DNA from: Ilumatobacter fluminis
GTDB taxonomy: Bacteria; Actinomycetota; Acidimicrobiia; Acidimicrobiales; Ilumatobacteraceae
DNA length: 64,000 bases
Assembly (NCBI RefSeq): GCF_004364865.1
Contig: NZ_SOAU01000001.1
Coordinates: forward strand, 1,054,001 to 1,118,000
Direction of reading: 5' to 3'
This document shows, in pieces, positions 51,593 to 59,359 of the stretch (within the stretch, counting starts at the first letter, position 1; each line of letters starts with the position of its first letter). The notes below the pieces were generated by a model that had not been told where the DNA came from, did not search any database, and worked only from the letters and a program-made list of their open reading frames with translations. Both the position numbers and the translations under genes were made by a program.

Positions 51593-52009
51593 ATGCCATT
51601 CGAACACGTCTCCGTCAGCGAATCGACCCTCGACCGGGTTGTCGCCGCGATCGTCGCGAGCTGGAGCAACGAGTCCAGCGCATCACCCGACGACTGGTCG
51701 CTCGGCAACCCGGCCAAAGGGCAGTGCGAGGTGTCGTCCTTCGTGGCGTGGGAGCTGCTCGGCGGCGAGCTCGTACTCGGCCACGTCTACGCAGGTACCG
51801 ACTTTCAGGAGTACCACTATTGGAACCGGATCGACGGCGCCGATCTCGATCTCACCCGTCGTCAGTTCGTCAATGGGGAGACCATCACCGAGGTCGACAC
51901 GCTGACCTCGGCGTTCATCGAGGCGAATCGAGCCGACATGCGACCCGAACTGGCCCAGCGCATCGATGTGCTCAGGGTCTCGGTGGCCGAACGATTGGGT
52001 GCGTCCTGA
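51593..52009 (+). CDS. YunG-like protein
   Basis: A 138-residue protein resembling the YunG family, which has no known function. Marks are WSNESSASPDDWSLGNPAKG and GQCEVSSFVAWELLGGELV, then YHYWNRIDGADLDLTRRQF. The invariant Cys (GQC), His (HYWN) and Asp (DLT) are arranged like a small papain-type or transglutaminase-type active site; that is an inference. The ATG follows TAGGGT by seven bases. It stands alone between two operons on the other strand. Confidence 0.75.
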   Translation: MPFEHVSVSESTLDRVVAAIVASWSNESSASPDDWSLGNPAKGQCEVSSFVAWELLGGELVLGHVYAGTDFQEYHYWNRIDGADLDLTRRQFVNGETITEVDTLTSAFIEANRADMRPELAQRIDVLRVSVAERLGAS

Positions 52010-52170
52010 ACGGACGCACTTGACCTGTACCGAGGTACATGCGCTGCGTGGTCTGGTCAGCGGCGGGGGAGTGGTCGCATGATGACGCTGCGCAGCGGGA
52101 GCGGATCCGATGCGGCGGGAGGACCTGGGCGGGTACCTCCCGCCGTGTCAGAGCCCCCTCCGGCACGGCA

Positions 52171-53346
52171 TCACGCCCGCATTGACCGCTCGACCGCTGT
52201 TGCGATCTCGTCCGGTGTGGCCCCGAGCGACCGGGCAACCTCGACCACGTCGTCGTGTTCGGCCTTCCAGCCGAGCGTTCGGCCACGCCACGAGCGGACC
52301 TTCACCCGCACGGCGTGACCCTCGATCTCGACGGTCGTCTCCGATCGGTCCGCCTCGTAGCGGTCGATCGGTTGGCGACGCACCCCGAGCGTGGTCGTCC
52401 ACGCGAACAGCACGTCGACCACCGCCCGCTCGGCGTCGACCGGGCACACCACGGTGACGTCGGTGCCGAGCCGCCGCTTCTTCATCGCGACGGCGGCGCT
52501 CCACGCCTCATGGGCGCCCGCCTCGACGCACGCATCGAGTGCAGCGGCGACCCGTTCCGGCGATTGATCGTCGATCGTCGCCGAGAGCAGGACGACCGGT
52601 CGTGTTGCCGGTGTCGCTGTGGTGGGCGCCGTTCCCAGCACGGCCCGAAGGCAGTTCGCCCGGGGCAGCTTGGTCGACGTGCCGAAGCCGTAGCCGATTG
52701 CGCTCACGGTCATCTCGGCGCCGACGGACGGTGTCGTCAGCTCGGCGACGAGTGCCGCGCCGGTCGGTGTGACGAGTTCCATCGGGTCGTCGGTGAACCG
52801 CCACGTGTGGCCGGTGCCCTCGACCAGACGCAGTGTCGCCGGCGCGGGAACCGGCAGTTCGCCGTGCGCGGTCATCACAGTGCCCGACCCGGTCGGCAGG
52901 GCAGCGCACGTCGCCGTCTCGATTCCGAGGTGATGCCAGGCGGAGCACACGCCGACCACGTCGACGATCGTGTCGAGCGCACCGACCTCGTGGAAGTGCA
53001 CCTGTTCGATGTCGACGCCGTGGATCGCCGCCTCGGCGACGGCGATCCGGTCGATCACGGCGATCGACCGATCGGTGATCGGCGCCGGCAGGTCAGCAGC
53101 AGTGATGATCCGGCGGAGCTCGCTCGCCGACCGGTGCGTCGCCGTGTCGGTCGTCGCGACCTTGGCGAGCGATCCGCTGATGCCGTGGCGGACGACCGGC
53201 TCGACGTCGAGCGTCCAGCCCGGGACCTCGAGCCGCTCCAGGTCGGCGCGGACCGCATCGATCGGTGCGCCGGCGTCGAACAGCGCACCGAGCAGCATGT
53301 CGCCGCTGACGCCGGTGGTCGGGTCGAGGTGGAGGTGGGTGGTCAT
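52171..53346 (-). CDS. larC: Nickel-pincer cofactor synthase LarC (nickel insertase)
   Basis: A 391-residue protein that inserts nickel into the pyridinium-3,5-bisthiocarboxylate cofactor using CTP. It starts HLHLDPTTGVSGDMLLGALF, then VHFHEVGALDTIVDVVG (metal-binding histidines), GELPVPAPATLRLVEG, ELVTPTGAALVAEL and TIDDQSPERVAAAL. Here it is one continuous frame, unlike the split larC1/larC2 of Lactobacillus. Its ATG overlaps the larE stop as ATGA. It completes the larB-larE-larC operon. Confidence 0.93.
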   Translation of the reverse strand: MTTHLHLDPTTGVSGDMLLGALFDAGAPIDAVRADLERLEVPGWTLDVEPVVRHGISGSLAKVATTDTATHRSASELRRIITAADLPAPITDRSIAVIDRIAVAEAAIHGVDIEQVHFHEVGALDTIVDVVGVCSAWHHLGIETATCAALPTGSGTVMTAHGELPVPAPATLRLVEGTGHTWRFTDDPMELVTPTGAALVAELTTPSVGAEMTVSAIGYGFGTSTKLPRANCLRAVLGTAPTTATPATRPVVLLSATIDDQSPERVAAALDACVEAGAHEAWSAAVAMKKRRLGTDVTVVCPVDAERAVVDVLFAWTTTLGVRRQPIDRYEADRSETTVEIEGHAVRVKVRSWRGRTLGWKAEHDDVVEVARSLGATPDEIATAVERSMRA

Positions 53347-54323
53347 CCGCGCACCGTGGTCCGGGTCGGGTGATCTCCGGAAACGCCGACTCCGTCGTCG
53401 TTCCCTCCGACACCCGACCCGTTCGATCCGTCGTCGTTCCCTCCGACACCCGACCCGTTCGATCCGTCGTCGGTCCCTGCGACACCCGACCCGTCGGATT
53501 CGTCGTCGTTCCCTCCGACACTGGACTCGTCGGTGATGACGCGGTTGAGCTTGCCCGAGGCGAAGCCCTCGAGATCGAGGGCGACGAAGTCGAAGCCGGC
53601 GCCACGCACCGCGTCGCTGATCCGATCGTGCAGATCGGCGGCCTCGGCGATCCGCTCGGCCGGCACCTCGACCAGGCCGAGCCGGTCGTGGTGACGTACG
53701 CGGACCTCGTCGAACCCCAGCCGGCGTAGCGCCCGCTCGGCGAGTTCGACCTGCGACAGCCGACCCAACGTGACCGGCGTGCCGTACGGCAGCCGCGACG
53801 ACAGACACGGCGACGCCGGCTGTTCCGCCGTGCTCAACCCGAGCGCTCGTGAGACGTCGCGCACGTCGTCCTTCGTCATGTCGGCCTCGACGAAGGGAAA
53901 CCGGGCGCCGCGCTCGCGGGCGGCCCGCTGGCCGGGGCGATGGTCGCCGAGATCGTCCACGTTCACGCCCAGCACGACGGTGCCGACGGCGACCGGTTCG
54001 AGCGCCTCCATGAGGTGCGTCTTGCACCAGTAGCAGCGGTCGGTGTCGTTCACCTGATACCGCTCGTCGGCCATCTCGTCGGTGTCGACGGTGCGCCAGT
54101 TCAGCTCGTGGTCGCGCGCCAGCTCGGCGCATCGATCGAAGTCGTCCGACGCCAGCGACGGTGACACCGCCGTGATCGCCGGTGCCTGCTCGGCGCCGAC
54201 CACGGCCGTGGCGGCAATGGCGAGCAACGTCGAGTCGACCCCGCCCGAGTAGGCGACCGTCATCGGCCCGATGTCGGTCAACACGTCGATCAACCGTTGG
54301 GGGAGCGCGTCACGAACCGACAT
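53343..54323 (-). CDS. larE: ATP-dependent sulfur transferase LarE, three-cysteine type
   Basis: A 326-residue PP-loop enzyme that converts the two carboxylates of the LarB product to thiocarboxylates. The ATP site is SGGVDST (26-32). Three cysteines, 97 and 100 (DRCYWCK) and 173 (SPCLSSRLPYG), match the 4Fe-4S-dependent LarE class rather than the sacrificial single-cysteine one. Residues 266-326 are an extra tail of 12-residue repeats (GGNDDGSNGSGV) not seen in typical LarE. ATG 54323 lies within larB, overlapping by 14 bases. The tail extends over the larC start. Confidence 0.92.
   Translation of the reverse strand: MSVRDALPQRLIDVLTDIGPMTVAYSGGVDSTLLAIAATAVVGAEQAPAITAVSPSLASDDFDRCAELARDHELNWRTVDTDEMADERYQVNDTDRCYWCKTHLMEALEPVAVGTVVLGVNVDDLGDHRPGQRAARERGARFPFVEADMTKDDVRDVSRALGLSTAEQPASPCLSSRLPYGTPVTLGRLSQVELAERALRRLGFDEVRVRHHDRLGLVEVPAERIAEAADLHDRISDAVRGAGFDFVALDLEGFASGKLNRVITDESSVGGNDDESDGSGVAGTDDGSNGSGVGGNDDGSNGSGVGGNDDGVGVSGDHPTRTTVRG
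53380..53530. repeat. 36-base minisatellite in the larE tail
   Basis: Two identical 36-base units (53401-53436 and 53437-53472), a diverged third (53473-53508) and partial copies on both sides. Each begins TTCCCTCCGACACCCGACCC on the plus strand. They encode the 12-residue repeats on the minus strand. Confidence 0.85.
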
Positions 54324-54990
54324 GACGCTCCCGCATCCATCGCGCGACGACGCAGGCCGCCCCGAAGCCGTTGTCGATCCCGACGACCGACACCCCGGGT
54401 GCACAACTCGCCGTCATCGCCGCCAGCGCCGTCATCCCGTCGAACGACGACCCGTAGCCGGTGCTGGTCGGCACGGCGACGAGTGGCGTGTCGACGAGGC
54501 CGGCGACCGCCGTCGGCAGTGCTCCCTCCATCCCGGCGACGACGATCAGGACGTCGAGCGCGGCGAGATCGTCCGCCCGGTCGAGCAGCCGGTGCACACC
54601 GGCGACGCCGACGTCGTCGATCCGGGTCACGTCGTGCCCGAGCGCGTCGAGGGTGATCGCAGCTTCGTCGGCGACGACGTGATCGGCCGTACCTGCGGTC
54701 ACCACGCCGGCGCGCCGTCCGGTCGGCCCGGTCGGGTTCCACACCGACGTACGACCGAGCACGTGCGCGCCGTCGATCTCGGCCAAGGCGGCCTGATGGT
54801 CGTCGTCGCACCGGGTGGCGATCACCGGTTCGACGCCGCGCTCGATCAGTTCGAGCACGATCTCTCGCACGTGGGTTGGTGTCTTGCCGGGCGAGTAGAC
54901 GGCCTCGGGCACACCGGTCCGGCGTCGACGATCGACGTCCAGGACCCAGGGGCGTGCGTCCGGGGTGGGAGCGGACGATGGGGAGGTCAC
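54310..54990 (-). CDS. larB: Nickel-pincer cofactor carboxylase LarB
   Basis: A 226-residue enzyme that carboxylates and hydrolyses nicotinic acid adenine dinucleotide to begin the pincer cofactor. The PurE-like fold shows VYSPGKTPTHVREIVLELI, GVVTAGTADHVVADEAAITL, DVGVAGVHRLLDR, VVAGMEGALPTAVAGLV and VPTSTGYGSSF. It is the first gene of larB-larE-larC. GTG 54990 lies nine bases after TACCCT. The cofactor's best-known user, lactate racemase LarA, is not in the window. Confidence 0.94.
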   Translation of the reverse strand: MTSPSSAPTPDARPWVLDVDRRRRTGVPEAVYSPGKTPTHVREIVLELIERGVEPVIATRCDDDHQAALAEIDGAHVLGRTSVWNPTGPTGRRAGVVTAGTADHVVADEAAITLDALGHDVTRIDDVGVAGVHRLLDRADDLAALDVLIVVAGMEGALPTAVAGLVDTPLVAVPTSTGYGSSFDGMTALAAMTASCAPGVSVVGIDNGFGAACVVARWMRERHVGS

Positions 54991-54999
54991 AGGCGGCTG

Positions 55000-55005
55000 A
55001 GGGTA
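55000..55005 (-). promoter_or_regulatory. -10 (TACCCT) of the lar operon
   Basis: TACCCT, 9 bases before GTG 54990 on the minus strand, giving a leader of at most one or two bases. Confidence 0.5.
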
Positions 55006-55032
55006 GCGCCGACGAGGCGTCGCCCGCCCCGG

Positions 55033-56163
55033 CTACCCGTCGACGCCGACCGGTGTGTCCGGGCCGTCGATGAGTACGTGTTGCGTGCGGGCGGACCGGA
55101 TCGAACTCACGGCCGCCGACAGCGCCGCCGTGATCGGTACGGCGACGATGGCGCCGACGATCCCGGCGATCGCAGCGCCGGCGGCAAGTGCGACCAGGAC
55201 GACCACGGGGTGGAGCGAGACCTGGCGCTGCATCACGAGCGGCATCAGGATGTCGCCCTCGATCTGCTGGACGGCGAGCACGACGATCGCCACGATGATG
55301 GCGGTACCGGGGCCGTCGGACACCAATGCGATCAGCGTCGCCAGGCCTCCGGCGACGGTTGCGCCGACCACGGGCAGGAAGGCGGCGAAGAACGTGATCA
55401 CGGCGAGCGGGATCGCCGCCGGCACGTCGAGGATCACGAGCGCCGCGCCGATCAGGATCGCATCGGCAACACCGGTGATCGCGACACCTCGGATCCAGCC
55501 CTGCATCGCCGAGAACGCAGCGCATCCCGCATCGTCGAGGAGCAGGCGTCGCGAGGTGGCGACACGGTCGACCAGCCACCGCCACATCGTCGGGCCGTCC
55601 TTGAGGAAGAAAAAGGTGAGGACGATGGCGAGGAAGAAGCCCCCGACGACCTCGGTCAGGGTCCGCGCCGCGCTGGCGGGCTCGGCCAACAGGCCGGAGC
55701 CGAGTCGCTCGGCGGCATCGCGTGCGCTCTCCGACAGTCGATCGACGCGCTCGGCGGACAGACCGAACGGCCCGTCGATCAGCCACTGCTCGACGTCGGC
55801 GATCGCGTCGTCCCACTGGCTGCTCAGGTCGTCGAACGAACTCCGGAGCGGTCCCCAGAGCAGGTACCCGAGTCCGGCAACGGCCGCTGCGCACGTGAGC
55901 AGGGTCGACCACACCGCCAGCAGCCGCGGCAGCTTCGTCGCCAATCGCTCGACCACCGGACTCAACAGTGCGCTCGCGACGAGGGCGACGAACACGGGGA
56001 TCAGCACGACGCTGAGGCGGGCGAGGCTCCACGCGACGACGGCGAGCGCACCGGCGACCACGACGATCCGCCACGACCACGCAGCACCTCGTTCCAGCAC
56101 GTGCGGGACGGCCCACGGCCCGGCGTCGCGGGCCGGACGCGTCTCCACCGCTCGATCCGACAT
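55033..56163 (-). CDS. AI-2E family (PerM-like) membrane transporter
   Basis: A 376-residue polytopic protein with about eight membrane segments. Family blocks are VVLIPVFVALVASALLSPVV, IVLTFFFLKDGPTMW, AVITFFAAFLPVVGATVAGG, VVLAVQQIEGDILMPLVMQR and HPVVVLVALAAGA. A long polar loop (about 110-190) precedes the FFFLKDGP motif. Members move various small molecules or ions; quorum-signal export is only one case, so the substrate is open. It lies 42 bases upstream of the lar operon but on separate evidence is not linked to nickel. Confidence 0.9.
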   Translation of the reverse strand: MSDRAVETRPARDAGPWAVPHVLERGAAWSWRIVVVAGALAVVAWSLARLSVVLIPVFVALVASALLSPVVERLATKLPRLLAVWSTLLTCAAAVAGLGYLLWGPLRSSFDDLSSQWDDAIADVEQWLIDGPFGLSAERVDRLSESARDAAERLGSGLLAEPASAARTLTEVVGGFFLAIVLTFFFLKDGPTMWRWLVDRVATSRRLLLDDAGCAAFSAMQGWIRGVAITGVADAILIGAALVILDVPAAIPLAVITFFAAFLPVVGATVAGGLATLIALVSDGPGTAIIVAIVVLAVQQIEGDILMPLVMQRQVSLHPVVVLVALAAGAAIAGIVGAIVAVPITAALSAAVSSIRSARTQHVLIDGPDTPVGVDG

Positions 56164-56210
56164 GTCGACACCCGTACCCCGAGTGGGTGACGGGGAAACG
56201 GATCCGCTGA

Positions 56211-57890
56211 TCAGCCGGCGCGACTGTCGAGTCGTCGGACCGGTGTGCCGTCGGCCGACGGCCAACGGACGACCGACGGGTCGAGCACGCCCAGGAGGTC
56301 GGCGACCAGATGGACCGAGGCGTGCTCCGAGTTGACAAAGCAGACCTGACCGTCGGGCCCGATCGGCGCCAACGCAACGTTCGGGTCGGCCGAACCCGGC
56401 GCGAAGTTCACGTGCGACGCATCGGCCGCACGTTCGGTCGCGCTCCCGACGAGGAGGCCGTGACCGGCGGCCGTGGCCCGGACGGGTGTCAGGTTCACCA
56501 CGGCGACGTCGCCGGCATCGCCGGCCGGGAAGCAGCGTCGTGCCGACGGTGCGACCGCCGCGCCGAGGTCGCGAGTGTCGACCAGTCGGAGCGGGACACC
56601 GTCGGCGTTCGCCGGTTCGAACGCGTCGCCGTCGACCGACCCGAGGTGGTCGGCGACCAGGTCGACGGAGGTGTGCGTCGACGCATGGAAACACACCGTG
56701 CCGTCCGGGCCGATCGGGGCGAGGGCCACGTTCGGATCGACCGCGCCCGGTCGGTAGTTGGCGTTGGAGGCATCAGTCGGAGGTTCGGCGTCGCCGCTCG
56801 TCAAGACGCCGTGCCCCGAACCGTTCGGCCCGATCGGGGTCAGGTTCACGATCGCCGCGTCGCCCGGTTCGCCGGCAACGGCGAAACACACCGATCCACC
56901 CGCCGCGACCCGCTGGCCGGTGCGACGAGTGTCGAGTCGTCGCTTCGGGAGCCCGTCACTGCCCGCCGGCGTGTACGCCCCGCCGTCGATCGCCGCCAGT
57001 TGATCGGCGACCACGTGCACCGGCGCGTGCTCGCCGTTCCGGTAGCAGACCCGACCGTCACCACCGATCGGCGAGACCGCCACGTTCGGGTCGGCGGTGG
57101 CCGGCCGGTAGTTCACGTTCGACGCCGTGGCGGTCGCCTCGCCCGAACTCGACGTGAGCACGCCGTGGCCGTCGCCGCCGGCCGCCACCGGTGTCAGGTT
57201 CACCAACGCTGCCGACCCGGCGCCGCCCGACACGGCGAAGCAGGCGTCGGCACCCGGGTCGATGCGGGGCGGGCCGAGCGGCGGCAGGCCTGCCAACACG
57301 ACTCCGATCAGGTCGGCCATCGCCCGCGCTCCCGAGCCGGTGAGGTGCAGCCCGTCTGCGGCGACCCAGCTACTCCGTCCTGCGCTGTACGACGCCCAGT
57401 CGGCGATCGTCAGCTCCGGGTACTGCGCCGCCTTCTGCCACAACACCGAGTTGTGCGAACGGTAGATCCCGGCGTTCCCGCCCGCCACCCGATACGTGAG
57501 CCACACCACATTCGGTACACCTTGTCGCCGAGCCTCCGCGACGACGGCGTCGACCGCGCCCGAGATCGCGCCGTCGTTGTAGCCGGCTGCCACCACGATC
57601 GACCGGTTGGTCACGCCGCTCCACCCTCGGATCACGTCGAGCGCCGGCACCGGTCGGGTTCCCCGGTAGCTGCAACTGGTCGAGACGAGACGCCGGCAGA
57701 CCTTGGCGTCGAACACGTGATTCGGGAGCGAGGCGCGACTGGCCGAACTCATCCCGGCCATCACCGAGTCGCCGACGAGCAGGTCGGTCGAGGCGATCGC
57801 GCCGACATCGCCGGTGCGCGCTGGCAGCGCAGTGGCGAGGCCGACGACCGACACCACGACGATCAGCACTCGAGCAAACCGGTTCGGCAT
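56211..57890 (-). CDS. Secreted SGNH hydrolase with three carboxy-terminal repeats
   Basis: A 559-residue exported protein. Residues 1-25 are a signal peptide (MPNRFARVLIVVVSVVGLAT). An SGNH esterase-like domain spans about 33-205: LLVGDSVMAG with the nucleophile, VVAAGYNDG, and VAADGLHLTG with Asp/His. Three repeats of about 110 residues follow, each with VNLTPV/I, GHGVL/GHGLL, NVNYRP-like, DPNVA and VCY/VCF, then HVVADQL-like ends with RRLDTRR or RRLDSR. Repeats of this kind decorate many secreted actinobacterial proteins. ATG 57890 follows TACGGT by eight bases. It may act on surface polysaccharide esters. Confidence 0.85.
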   Translation of the reverse strand: MPNRFARVLIVVVSVVGLATALPARTGDVGAIASTDLLVGDSVMAGMSSASRASLPNHVFDAKVCRRLVSTSCSYRGTRPVPALDVIRGWSGVTNRSIVVAAGYNDGAISGAVDAVVAEARRQGVPNVVWLTYRVAGGNAGIYRSHNSVLWQKAAQYPELTIADWASYSAGRSSWVAADGLHLTGSGARAMADLIGVVLAGLPPLGPPRIDPGADACFAVSGGAGSAALVNLTPVAAGGDGHGVLTSSSGEATATASNVNYRPATADPNVAVSPIGGDGRVCYRNGEHAPVHVVADQLAAIDGGAYTPAGSDGLPKRRLDTRRTGQRVAAGGSVCFAVAGEPGDAAIVNLTPIGPNGSGHGVLTSGDAEPPTDASNANYRPGAVDPNVALAPIGPDGTVCFHASTHTSVDLVADHLGSVDGDAFEPANADGVPLRLVDTRDLGAAVAPSARRCFPAGDAGDVAVVNLTPVRATAAGHGLLVGSATERAADASHVNFAPGSADPNVALAPIGPDGQVCFVNSEHASVHLVADLLGVLDPSVVRWPSADGTPVRRLDSRAG

Positions 57891-57898
57891 GTCGGCGA

Positions 57899-57904
57899 AC
57901 CGTA
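57899..57904 (-). promoter_or_regulatory. Leaderless -10 (TACGGT)
   Basis: TACGGT, 8 bases before ATG 57890 on the minus strand. Confidence 0.6.
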
Positions 57905-57920
57905 GCCACTGCGAGTCTGG

Positions 57921-58538
57921 TCAGCCCGGCTTGACGGCGAAGCCCTCGGTGAACCACGTCCACGGCTTCGGGCCGCCGCCGTAGCGAGCCTCGACCCGTT
58001 CCACCACGAAGCCGGCCGCTTCGACGAGCGCATCCGGTCGTCGGGTGAGATGGCAACCGTCGGCGAGTCGCTTCTGGAACGGCTCGATCCGTCGTTGCCA
58101 GTCGGCGACACCGTCGTCCGGGGCGAGCCCGTGTTCGAGGAAGTGGAAGCGCCCGCCAGGCTTCAACACCCGCATCAGCTCCGTGAGCGCCATCTCGACG
58201 TCGGGGATCGTGCACAGCGTGAACGTCGACAGCGCCCCGTCGCAGCACTCGTCGTCGAGGGGGATCGACTCGCCGCGAAGCGCCACGTGCTCGACCCGGA
58301 TCGTCGACTGCTCGACCCGTTCCTCCGCCAGTCGTCGCGCCGTGCCCGACGGCTCGACGGCGTAGACCGTCGTCACCTCGGGCGGATAGGCGGGCATGTT
58401 GAGTCCGGAGCCGAAGCCGATCTCGGCGACATCGCCCGACAACCCGGTCGCCACCCGTCGGCGCCACCGCTGGAGCTTAGGTGTGCCGCAGGCTCGATCG
58501 ACGAGCCTCGGCAGCACGTGGTCGCGGTAGATCCCCAT
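57921..58538 (-). CDS. Class I SAM-dependent methyltransferase
   Basis: A 205-residue methyltransferase. The SAM-binding motif is VAEIGFGSGLNMPAY, followed by VYAVEPSG, ESIPLDDECCDGALSTF and LKPGGRFHFLEHG. The fold is of the UbiE/phosphatidylethanolamine N-methyltransferase type. The end (GGGPKPWTWFTEGFAVKPG) is common in small uncharacterised members. ATG 58538 follows TACCGT by eight bases. The substrate is unknown; it lies near lipid genes. Confidence 0.9.
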   Translation of the reverse strand: MGIYRDHVLPRLVDRACGTPKLQRWRRRVATGLSGDVAEIGFGSGLNMPAYPPEVTTVYAVEPSGTARRLAEERVEQSTIRVEHVALRGESIPLDDECCDGALSTFTLCTIPDVEMALTELMRVLKPGGRFHFLEHGLAPDDGVADWQRRIEPFQKRLADGCHLTRRPDALVEAAGFVVERVEARYGGGPKPWTWFTEGFAVKPG

Positions 58539-58546
58539 CGCGCCTG

Positions 58547-58552
58547 ACGGTA
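58547..58552 (-). promoter_or_regulatory. Leaderless -10 (TACCGT)
   Basis: TACCGT, 8 bases before ATG 58538 on the minus strand. Confidence 0.6.
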
Positions 58553-58651
58553 GTGGCGATGGAATACGAGGCGCCGTGTCGACGCTGCAGCAGGTATGAC
58601 CACCGCCTCGTTCCCTGTCGACACACCCCGGATCGTGCGTGGGGGACGGCG

Positions 58652-59317
58652 GTGAGCCGTTCGGTTCTCATCGCCGGGGCCTCGGGGGGACTGGGGTCGG
58701 CGATCGCGTCGATCCTGGCCGAGCGAGGCGATCGAATCACGTTGGTCGGCCGCGATCAGAACCGCCTCGACGCCGTTGCGGTCGAGGGGCGTCGGTTGGC
58801 GCTCGACCTCCGACTCCCGGCGGCGTGCGACGAAGCGGTCGATTCGGCGGCGGCCGACGACGGGATCGACGTCGTCGTGAACGCGGTCGGTGTCGTGGCG
58901 TTCGGCTCGGTCGACGAGCTCTCGATCGACACGATGGAGGAGCTGTTCCTCACGAACACGTTCGTGCCGATCATGCTCGCCCGCGCAGCTCTTCCTCGCA
59001 TGAACGACGGGGGCGTCATCGTCAACCTGTCCGGGGTGATCGCCGAACAGAACCTGCCGGGCATGGCGGCCTACGGCGCCTCCAAGGCAGCGGTGCGGTC
59101 GTTCGACGAGGCGCTCGCCCGTGAGGCGCGGCGACGAAAGGTCCGTGTGCTCGACGCTCGGCCACCGCACACCGAGACGGGCCTCGCCACCCGCCCGATC
59201 GCCGGCCAGGCGCCGTCGATGCCGACGGGGCTCGACCCGTCCAGCGTCGCCCGAACGATCTGCGACGCGATCGACGACGGGACGACCGACCTGCCCGCAT
59301 CGGCGTTCGGCGGCTGA
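58652..59317 (+). CDS. Short-chain dehydrogenase
   Basis: A 221-residue SDR. The cofactor loop is IAGASGGLGSAIAS, with VGRDQNRLDAV after strand two, NAVGVVAFGS in place of NNAG, Ser in NLSGVIAEQ and Tyr/Lys in YGASKAAVR. The carboxy end is short (DARPPHTETGL, then DLPASAFGG), so the substrate pocket is reduced. GTG 58652 is the best start; no clear ribosome site or hexamer is seen. It lies 42 bases upstream of the cyclopropane synthase and may be co-transcribed with it. Confidence 0.85.
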   Translation: MSRSVLIAGASGGLGSAIASILAERGDRITLVGRDQNRLDAVAVEGRRLALDLRLPAACDEAVDSAAADDGIDVVVNAVGVVAFGSVDELSIDTMEELFLTNTFVPIMLARAALPRMNDGGVIVNLSGVIAEQNLPGMAAYGASKAAVRSFDEALAREARRRKVRVLDARPPHTETGLATRPIAGQAPSMPTGLDPSSVARTICDAIDDGTTDLPASAFGG

Positions 59318-59347
59318 ACACCGTTCGAGGGGAGCGCCCGGGCGCAC

Positions 59348-59353
59348 TAGCGT
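59348..59353 (+). promoter_or_regulatory. Leaderless -10 (TAGCGT) of cfa
   Basis: TAGCGT, 6 bases before ATG 59360. Confidence 0.6.
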
Positions 59354-59359
59354 TCGGGC

